From the NCBI GenBank assembly GCA_964539235.1, contig CAZIIK010000121.1:1-11356 (forward strand): a DNA stretch of 11,356 nt, read 5' to 3'. Below the pieces are notes generated by a model. The model was not told the DNA's origin. It ran no database searches and was given only the letters and a program-made list of their open reading frames with translations. Origin of the DNA: CAZIIK01 sp964539235 (GTDB lineage: Bacteria > Pseudomonadota > Gammaproteobacteria > Francisellales > CACEW01). Shown piece after piece: positions 1 through 5,017 of the stretch. Position 1 is the first letter of the stretch; every line of letters begins with the position of its first letter. The translations under genes and the position numbers were made by a program.

Positions 1-38
1 GATAGCTCAGCAGCCAAATTTCCTGTAACATTTTGCAT
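1..38 (-). CDS. 5' end of a leftward gene, product unknown (partial)
   Basis: An ATG on the minus strand opens 12 codons (MQNVTGNLAAEL) and the frame is still open when it leaves the window. The start is supported by an AGGAG ribosome-binding site at 48-52 on the minus strand, nine bases upstream. Twelve residues are too few to assign a family. The gene would be divergent from the dehydrogenase remnant at 141-308. That this is a real gene is inferred from the good ribosome-binding site and spacing. Confidence 0.4.
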   Translation of the reverse strand, partial: MQNVTGNLAAEL

Positions 39-40
39 GT

Positions 41-98
41 GGCGTATCTCCTATTTTTGTTGACTTATTTTTGCTGAAAATAGACAACAGGATACGCC
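41..98. repeat. Imperfect palindrome in the leader of the left-edge gene
   Basis: GGCGTATC at 41-48 and GATACGCC at 91-98 are perfect 8-base inverted repeats. Nested inside is a second stem: GTTGACT...ATTTT from 59 pairs with AAAATAGACAAC ending at 88, with one A-A mismatch and one bulge. On the minus strand the structure lies in the untranslated leader of the gene starting at 38, and its outer arm directly abuts the AGGAG ribosome-binding site. It could therefore affect translation initiation, or it could simply be a small palindromic repeat. A third GATACGCC lies at 150-157. Confidence 0.5.
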
Positions 99-140
99 GC
101 TTCACTCACACTGTCATACACCAGAAATTATCATAACTCT

Positions 141-308
141 GGGACGGTTGATACGCCTTTATCCAAACCTTTTCAAGGCAACTTAAAGCCGGATCAATTA
201 TTCACTGCAGCGCAAGCCGCTCAGTACTGTTACCAATGGATCAGTGCGTTGTGTGTACAAGATTCAGGTCAGATTTTTGATTGGCGGGGTGATGTGGTAG
301 TCCCTTAG
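141..308 (+). pseudogene. C-terminal remnant of a short-chain dehydrogenase/reductase
   Basis: From 141 a plus-strand frame reads GTVDTPLSKPFQ and ends in DSGQIFDWRGDVVVP before TAG at 306-308. This matches the last ~55 residues of bacterial C-factor/CsgA-like SDR proteins: a Gly-Thr-x-Asp-Thr-x-Leu-Ser-x-Pro-Phe block after the Rossmann core, then a terminal Ser-Gly-x-Phe-x-Asp/Ala-Trp-x-Gly segment. The frame stays open back to a stop at 81-83, but residues before 141 do not resemble an SDR. The cofactor-binding Gly motif and the Tyr-x3-Lys active site are absent. The rest of the gene has been deleted or replaced, so I call it a non-functional fragment. The family assignment rests on motif memory. 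Confidence 0.6.
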
Positions 309-404
309 AGTCTATCGTCAAATTGCTTGCCTGTAGCAAGAGCAGCGAAAAGTTGGGTGAATCCAACATCTTTTGCAGCCAGGAGAGTGATTTAACGATG
401 GGCC
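309..404. other. Spacer between SDR remnant and mntA, no assigned gene
   Basis: Ninety-six bases between the stop of the SDR remnant and the stop of mntA. On the minus strand one frame reads a coding-like stretch (LLAAKDVGFTQLF, then ALATGKQFDDRL) ending at a stop at 304-306. It lacks a ribosome-binding site and a clear start. A second minus frame is also partly open, which is more typical of a decayed or dispersed repeat than of a gene. No terminator for the MntA unit is evident. Confidence 0.3.
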
Positions 405-716
405 CTAGTCTAAATCGATAATTGATTGTCCATCCCGCTGAATGTGTGCGATTAAAGCTGGGTTGTGTAGGGCTTCAACATGTGCGATGTCCATGTGGAA
501 TAGGATGGGCAGTGACTCAAGCTCGCCATATAGGTTGGCAAATTCTGTATGGCTTAGATTTTGTCCATAGATGGCCAAGTCGATGTCAGATGTGGGCTTA
601 TAGTCTCCACGGCCGCGCGAGCCATAGATGACGGCGTCATCAACTGGGTAGCGTTTGATTGTTTGCTGCAGTTGTTGGACGATATCTTCACTCAAACCTA
701 AGCTTGTTAACTTCAT
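405..716 (-). CDS. mntA: MntA-like nucleotidyltransferase antitoxin of a HepT/MntA module
   Basis: A 103-residue minimal nucleotidyltransferase (MNT) protein. The signature GSX10DXD is complete: Gly32-Ser33, ten residues, Asp44-x-Asp46, with a third probable metal ligand at Asp76 in the HMDIAH segment. In characterised type VII toxin-antitoxin pairs this enzyme adds AMP units to a tyrosine of the partner HEPN toxin and silences it. The length fits a single-domain member; the HI0073 family is the closest recognised group. The ATG overlaps the stop of the upstream HEPN gene by four bases (ATGA), so translation is probably coupled. All catalytic positions are kept, unlike the broken toxin. Function is inferred from motifs and pairing. 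Confidence 0.88.
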   Translation of the reverse strand: MKLTSLGLSEDIVQQLQQTIKRYPVDDAVIYGSRGRGDYKPTSDIDLAIYGQNLSHTEFANLYGELESLPILFHMDIAHVEALHNPALIAHIQRDGQSIIDLD

Positions 717-1098
717 GGTGAGGCTGCCAAGTTTTGGATCAGTGTGTTAAAGCAATGGAGGCCTGATTCAGCGATAAATGCATAAACATCCTCTGCCAGT
801 TCTGCATCGTAGGTATGGCTAGTTTGATTGCGAATTTTTTGCAATTCAGACCAAGTGCTTCCGTCTGAAGCAATGCCTTGTTCAATCCCCGCTGCAAAAA
901 CATCCCTCGGGTTTTTGGCATCAATACCTCTATCGTTTAGCCGGTGCTTTAAAACTTTCCAGCTTAATTCATAAGTGAATTCGAAGCGTTGTATAACGGC
1001 ATCACGAATGAATTCGTTTTTATCTTCTGCAAGGGCTTTTTGTAGTTGGAAAGTGGCTTTTTAAGCTCATTAAATCGCTGTTGGTATCTTTCAGGCAT
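713..1098 (-). pseudogene. hepT: HepT-like HEPN toxin, disrupted by a frameshift
   Basis: From ATG at 1096-1098 (GGAG seven bases upstream) the frame reads MPERYQQRFNELKKPLS and then falls out of register. From about 1045 the adjacent frame continues as a typical HEPN/HI0074-family protein to the TGA at 713-715. Restoring one A near 1046-1047 (AA to AAA on the minus strand) gives a 128-residue protein with the RX4HXY motif: Arg90-NQTS-His95-Thr-Tyr97. In known HepT proteins Arg and His form the RNase site and the Tyr is the residue modified by MntA. As written, only about 17 native residues would be made before the wrong frame takes over. The cause may be genuine decay, programmed frameshifting or a sequencing error. 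The gene starts 33 bases after tRNA-Leu. Confidence 0.88.
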
Positions 1099-1131
1099 GG
1101 ATAAACTCCAGTATGCGATGCCTCATGAAGA

Positions 1132-1216
<85 letters not shown>

Positions 1217-1221
1217 TAAAA

Positions 1222-1298
1222 TGGGGTGAACGATGGGACTTGAACCCACGACAACCGGAATCACAATCCGGGGCTCTACCAACTGAGCTACGCCCACC
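1222..1298 (-). tRNA. tRNA-His (anticodon GUG)
   Basis: A 77-base cloverleaf with encoded CCA at 1222-1224. The extra 5' guanosine (G-1) at 1298, characteristic of tRNA-His, lies opposite C73. The acceptor pairs GTGGGCG with CGTTCAC with two G-U pairs. The anticodon stem CCGGA/TCCGG encloses TTGTGAT, giving GTG. The T loop reads TTCAAGT. It is the first of the two tRNAs in the unit, downstream of the structured leader and the promoter at 1524-1553. Confidence 0.97.
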
Positions 1299-1313
1299 AT
1301 AAACTGTTTGCCT
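1287..1313. repeat. Direct repeat copy A (spans the tRNA-His 5' end)
   Basis: Twenty-seven bases matching 1475-1501 at 24 positions; the 1293-1313 part differs at one base only. Core sequence CCCACCATAAA followed by TGTTTGCCT. On the minus strand it comprises the immediate leader of tRNA-His plus its first ~12 bases. Confidence 0.85.
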
Positions 1314-1480
1314 CGCCCATAGCAAGGTCTTTCATTCTACCAAACAGATCAATCCCGTTGGTAGAGTCTGTGACTAAGCGCCGTCATCCTGACTGCGCTA
1401 ACTCACCCGGCCTTGGCCGTCAGTGGCCAAGGCGTTCAGCGGGAAAATCATGCGGTAGCTGATTTTCTGCTTCCGCTTCA
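1314..1480 (-). other. Structured leader between tRNA promoter and tRNA-His
   Basis: This 167-base stretch would be transcribed with the tRNAs. It can form four successive hairpins: GAAAATCA/TGATTTTC (1443-1450 with 1460-1467), GCCTTGGCC/GGCCAAGGC (1410-1418 with 1425-1433), AGCGC/GCGCT (1377-1381 with 1395-1399) and TCTACCAA/TTGGTAGA (1336-1343 with 1358-1365). None has a U tract, so they are not standard terminators. A 22-codon frame with ATG at 1486-1488 (minus) ends in the loop of the second hairpin. The stretch is bounded by the two direct repeats. I do not recognise an RNA family; a remnant repeat, a decayed tRNA or a processed leader are all possible. Confidence 0.5.
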
Positions 1481-1501
1481 CCCACCATAAAATGTTTGCC
1501 T
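1475..1501. repeat. Direct repeat copy B (upstream of the structured leader)
   Basis: Partner of 1287-1313, 24 of 27 positions identical. In this copy the tRNA-like GGTGGG start is followed by unrelated sequence rather than by a tRNA body. It lies just downstream of the promoter at 1524-1553. Confidence 0.85.
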
Positions 1502-1523
1502 TGCTTTGAAATAAAGCTGCGGA

Positions 1524-1553
1524 AGTTTACCACAATTTTTCCCCACGATACAA
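1524..1553 (-). promoter_or_regulatory. Probable sigma-70 promoter for the tRNA unit
   Basis: On the minus strand TTGTAT (1548-1553) lies 18 bases from TAAACT (1524-1529), which is preceded by TG in the extended -10 position. It is oriented to transcribe the structured leader, tRNA-His, tRNA-Leu and probably hepT-mntA. Predicted start near 1517. Confidence 0.55.
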
Positions 1554-1642
1554 GAATAAATTTGCTGTTAGGTTGTTTGGTGTGGCCTTGCAAATTTTAT
1601 AACGGTTCGACCTCTCTTTGGTTTCCTAGCTGCAAAAGACAG

Positions 1643-1671
1643 TGGACAATATTATAAGAAAATCCTACAAT
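1643..1671 (+). promoter_or_regulatory. Probable sigma-70 promoter of the tig-clpP-clpX-lon operon
   Basis: TGGACA (1643-1648) and TACAAT (1666-1671) are separated by exactly 17 bases, each matching consensus at five of six positions. Transcription would start near 1678, giving a leader of about 38 bases before tig. It is divergent from the tRNA promoter about 90 bases away. I did not find a convincing heat-shock (sigma-32) promoter here. Confidence 0.7.
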
Positions 1672-1715
1672 CCCCCGACTTTTTTATTCGTTTCAATACA
1701 AGGTATTCCATCATT

Positions 1716-3047
1716 ATGCAAGTTTCAGTTGAAAAGGTATCTGACATCAAAACCACTTTAAAAGTGTCTGTGCCTGCAGAAGAAATTGATAACAAAGTGA
1801 AGCAGAAATTGCAGGAAGTGAGTCGTACGGCAAATGTACCCGGGTTTCGTCCGGGTAAAGTACCTTTTCCCGTTATCACAAAACACTACGGTCAGGCGGT
1901 GCGTCAAGATGTTGTGTCTCAAGTGATTCAAGATAAATTGTATCAAGCGATTCTTGATAACAAATTACAAGTGGTTGGCATGCCTAATGTCAAAGTCGAT
2001 GTAAATGAGATGGGCCAAGATTTGTCCTTTTCAGCTGAATCTGAGTGCTTTCCAGAAGTTGATGTGAAAGATCTCGACAAAATGAAAGTTGAGAAGTGGG
2101 CCTCTGAAGCTCAAGAGGCTGACATAGAAAAAATGTTTGATACGTTGAAGCAACAGTATGCTGACTGGAAAGATGTGACTCGCAAAGCCAAAAAAGGCGA
2201 TCGTGTGACGTTAGACTTTGAAGGATTCCTAGAGGGTAAAGCGTTTGATGGTGGTTCGGCAACTGATATGCCTTTGATTCTCGGCAGTAACACGATGATC
2301 CCAGGCTTTGAAGATGGTCTGATGGGTATCAAAGCTGAAGAAGCACGTGAACTTAACCTGACTTTCCCCAAAGAGTACCATGCAGAAAACTTAGCGGGTA
2401 AAGAGACTTTATTTAAGGTAACGGCAAAGTCGGTTGCAGAGCCAGTCATGCCAGAGCTGAATGATGAGTTTGCCACTAAGTTCGGCGTCAAGGATATGGA
2501 TACACTGCGCAAAGAAGTCGTAGCTAACATGACACGTGAGCTTGAGTTCGCTTTGATGTCTAAGCTGAAAGAAAACGTGTCAGAGCAGCTGCTGAAATAC
2601 AATGAAATTGAAGTGCCTGCAGCGTTAGTGAATCAGGAAATTGATCACTTGCGCATGAGTGCTTATCAGCGCATGGGTCTGACACCCAAAGATGTTGAAA
2701 ATAAGAAGGCACCTGAATTACCCGCAGAAATGTTTACTGAGCAAGCGAAGAAGCGTGTGACCTTGGGTGTTTTAATGAATCGTGTTGCGCAACAGAATGA
2801 ACTGAAAGCGGATGCAGATCGTGTCAAAGCGCGGGTTGCAAAATTGGCTTCGGTGTATGAGCAGCCAGAAGCTGTGGTTGACCAATACTATCAGTCACCT
2901 GAACAGTTGGCGGAAGTGGAACAAGCTATTCTAGAAGAACAAGTCATGGAAAAATTATTAGAGTCCATGCACGTTGAAGAGAAGGCAATGGACTTCTATG
3001 ATGTGATGCGCGAAATGGGTCAAAACCCTGCCAATATGGTTGCCTAA
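1716..3047 (+). CDS. tig: Trigger factor, ribosome-bound chaperone and prolyl isomerase
   Basis: 443 residues, slightly longer than the ~432 of E. coli trigger factor. The N-terminal ribosome-binding domain carries the GFRxGxxP signature (GFRPGKVP, residues 43-50), which docks at the nascent-chain exit tunnel. An FKBP-type peptidyl-prolyl isomerase domain occupies about residues 160-245 (GDRVTLDFEGFLEG, PLILGSNTMIPGFEDGL). The remaining ~200 residues are the helical chaperone arms. The protein acts in the cytosol on emerging polypeptides. The ATG has a modest AAGG twelve bases upstream and gives the expected family N-terminus. It is first in an operon with clpP (37-base gap), clpX and lon, a standard gammaproteobacterial order. 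Confidence 0.97.
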   Translation: MQVSVEKVSDIKTTLKVSVPAEEIDNKVKQKLQEVSRTANVPGFRPGKVPFPVITKHYGQAVRQDVVSQVIQDKLYQAILDNKLQVVGMPNVKVDVNEMGQDLSFSAESECFPEVDVKDLDKMKVEKWASEAQEADIEKMFDTLKQQYADWKDVTRKAKKGDRVTLDFEGFLEGKAFDGGSATDMPLILGSNTMIPGFEDGLMGIKAEEARELNLTFPKEYHAENLAGKETLFKVTAKSVAEPVMPELNDEFATKFGVKDMDTLRKEVVANMTRELEFALMSKLKENVSEQLLKYNEIEVPAALVNQEIDHLRMSAYQRMGLTPKDVENKKAPELPAEMFTEQAKKRVTLGVLMNRVAQQNELKADADRVKARVAKLASVYEQPEAVVDQYYQSPEQLAEVEQAILEEQVMEKLLESMHVEEKAMDFYDVMREMGQNPANMVA

Positions 3048-3084
3048 TTCGCCACTCCAAACGAATTTAAGAGGATACAAAGTC

Positions 3085-3702
3085 GTGTCGATTTACAACA
3101 ATCTGGTCCCTATGGTTATTGAACAAACGGCGCGTGGTGAACGCTCCTTTGATATTTATTCCCGTTTGTTGAAAGAACGTGTGGTTTTTTTGGTGGGTGA
3201 GGTGAATGACCATATGGCCAATCTGGTCGTAGCACAGTTGTTGTTTTTAGAATCTGAAAATCCTGATAAAGACATCAGTCTATATATCAATTCCCCAGGT
3301 GGTGTGGTGACGGCAGGTATGTCAATTTATGACACTATGCAGTTTATTAAACCAGATGTATCAACCTTGTGTATTGGTCAATCTGCCAGTATGGGTGCTG
3401 TTTTATTAACAGCTGGTGCTGCTGGTAAACGTGCATGTTTGCCGCATTCTTCCGTGATGATTCATCAGCCCTTAGGAGGGTACCAAGGTCAGGCGTCTGA
3501 TATTGAAATTCATGCGCGCCATACGCTGCGCATTAAAGAAATGCTGAATACGGTGATTGCCAAACACTGTGGTAAGACCGCTGAAGAAGTTGCGCAAGCC
3601 ACAGATCGTGACAATTTCCTGACGGCCGAAGAAAGCTTGGAATATGGCCTAATTGATATGGTACTTTCCGATCGTGCGGCGATGAAAACAACTGCTGAGT
3701 AA
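3085..3702 (+). CDS. clpP: ClpP, ATP-dependent Clp protease proteolytic subunit
   Basis: 205 residues from a GTG start, chosen because AGAGGA lies nine bases upstream and the protein then aligns with the ClpP core (LVPMVIEQTARGERSFDIYS). A longer frame beginning at 3040 inside tig is unlikely. The catalytic triad is visible: Ser102 in ASMGA, His127 in VMIHQPLGGY and Asp176 in TDRDNF. Two heptameric rings form a closed chamber that cuts chains delivered by ClpX or ClpA. The N-terminus is shorter than in E. coli, so little or no propeptide is expected. The C-terminus is extended by a few residues (DRAAMKTTAE). It sits between tig and clpX in the same operon. Confidence 0.97.
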   Translation: MSIYNNLVPMVIEQTARGERSFDIYSRLLKERVVFLVGEVNDHMANLVVAQLLFLESENPDKDISLYINSPGGVVTAGMSIYDTMQFIKPDVSTLCIGQSASMGAVLLTAGAAGKRACLPHSSVMIHQPLGGYQGQASDIEIHARHTLRIKEMLNTVIAKHCGKTAEEVAQATDRDNFLTAEESLEYGLIDMVLSDRAAMKTTAE

Positions 3703-3717
3703 TGCAAAAGGATTAAT

Positions 3718-5010
3718 ATGAGCAAGAAAGGTAAGGACGACAGTGGCAAAAAGGCACTGTACTGTTCATTTTGTGGGAAAAGCCAGCAAGAAGTTAAAAA
3801 ATTGATTGCAGGACCTTCCGTCTATATCTGTAATGAATGTATCGAACAGTGTGGTGACATTATTCGTCAGGATGGCGATGAAAAAGCAGCTGAAGAACAG
3901 GCAAATTTCCCATTGCCTACGCCCGCTGATATTAAAGCTGCCTTAGATGAGTATGTCATCGGCCAGAGTATGGCAAAAAAAGTCCTATCTGTTGCCGTAT
4001 ATAACCATTACAAACGCAGTCGTAATAAAGCTTCCGATGAAGGCGTGGAGCTGAGTAAAAGTAATATCTTACTGATTGGTCCGACGGGCAGTGGTAAAAC
4101 TTTATTGGCCCAAACTTTAGCGAAAGCTTTGCATGTGCCATTTGCAATGGCTGATGCCACGACTTTAACTGAAGCAGGTTATGTGGGTGAAGATGTTGAA
4201 AATGTAATTCAAAAGTTGCTGCAGAGTGCAGATTACAATGTGAAGCGTGCTGAGCAGGGGATTATCTATATCGATGAAATCGACAAGATTGCCCGTAAAT
4301 CAGAAAATCCTTCTATTACTCGAGATGTTTCGGGGGAAGGTGTGCAACAAGCGTTATTGAAATTAGTTGAAGGCACGATTGCTTCTATTCCACCAAAAGG
4401 CGGGCGTAAGCATCCTCAGCAAGATTTTGAGCAGGTCGATACTTCCGGCATTTTGTTCATTTGCGGAGGGGCTTTTGCAGGTTTAGAAAAAGTGATTCAA
4501 GCACGTACGGAGAAATCCAGTATTGGTTTTGATGCGGAAATCTTGAGTAGTACTGAGGTGCAAAGTAACAACGACCTTATCCAGCAAGTAGAACCAGATG
4601 ATTTGATGAAGTTTGGTTTGATTCCAGAATTTATTGGTCGTATGCCAGTGTTTACCACATTAGAAGAACTCGATAAGGAGGCATTGACCGCCATCCTAAC
4701 TGAGCCTAAAAATGCCTTAGTTAAGCAATATCAGCATTTATTTGCATTGGAAGATGTTGAGATTTCCTTTACGGATGAAGCTATTGAAGCTATTGCGGAT
4801 AAGGCGGTTGAGCGTAAAACCGGTGCGCGTGGTTTACGCGCCATTATGGAAGAAGCTTTATTAGACACTATGTATCTGTTGCCTAACTTAGACAATGTGT
4901 CGCGTGTTGTGGTAGATGCTGCTGTCATCGCCGAAGGTAAGACGCCTTTACTTGTGGCAGAAGGGCAACCAGATAAGCGCCTGTTGGTCAATGACCAAGC
5001 AGCGGGGTAA
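3718..5010 (+). CDS. clpX: ClpX, AAA+ unfoldase of the ClpXP protease
   Basis: 430 residues, close to the usual length. The N-terminal C4 zinc-binding domain, which dimerises and binds adaptors, has Cys16, Cys19, Cys38 and Cys41. The AAA+ module shows Walker A GPTGSGKT (121-128), the pore-1 loop GYVG (154-157), Walker B IIYIDE (182-187), an RKH pore loop (230-232) and sensor 2 in GARGLRAI. The IGF motif that docks on ClpP is present at 269-271. ClpX uses ATP to unfold tagged substrates and thread them into ClpP. The start has AAGGA seven bases upstream and lies 15 bases after clpP, so the two partners are co-expressed. Confidence 0.98.
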   Translation: MSKKGKDDSGKKALYCSFCGKSQQEVKKLIAGPSVYICNECIEQCGDIIRQDGDEKAAEEQANFPLPTPADIKAALDEYVIGQSMAKKVLSVAVYNHYKRSRNKASDEGVELSKSNILLIGPTGSGKTLLAQTLAKALHVPFAMADATTLTEAGYVGEDVENVIQKLLQSADYNVKRAEQGIIYIDEIDKIARKSENPSITRDVSGEGVQQALLKLVEGTIASIPPKGGRKHPQQDFEQVDTSGILFICGGAFAGLEKVIQARTEKSSIGFDAEILSSTEVQSNNDLIQQVEPDDLMKFGLIPEFIGRMPVFTTLEELDKEALTAILTEPKNALVKQYQHLFALEDVEISFTDEAIEAIADKAVERKTGARGLRAIMEEALLDTMYLLPNLDNVSRVVVDAAVIAEGKTPLLVAEGQPDKRLLVNDQAAG

Positions 5011-5017
5011 ATGAGAC

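Noticed and set aside
739..924. 61-codon minus-strand open frame inside hepT
   Set aside because: It is an out-of-register reading of the HEPN gene; the neighbouring frame carries the family motifs.
1410..1433. GC-rich hairpin as an intrinsic terminator
   Set aside because: No T tract follows on either strand, and termination here would cut off the tRNAs from their promoter.
2111..2602. 163-codon minus-strand frame opposite tig
   Set aside because: It is antisense to a strongly conserved gene, Ser-rich from mirrored codon bias, with no motif.
3040..3084. 15-codon N-terminal extension of ClpP from a TTG inside tig
   Set aside because: The TTG has no ribosome-binding site, whereas the GTG at 3085 has AGAGGA at good spacing and gives the family N-terminus.
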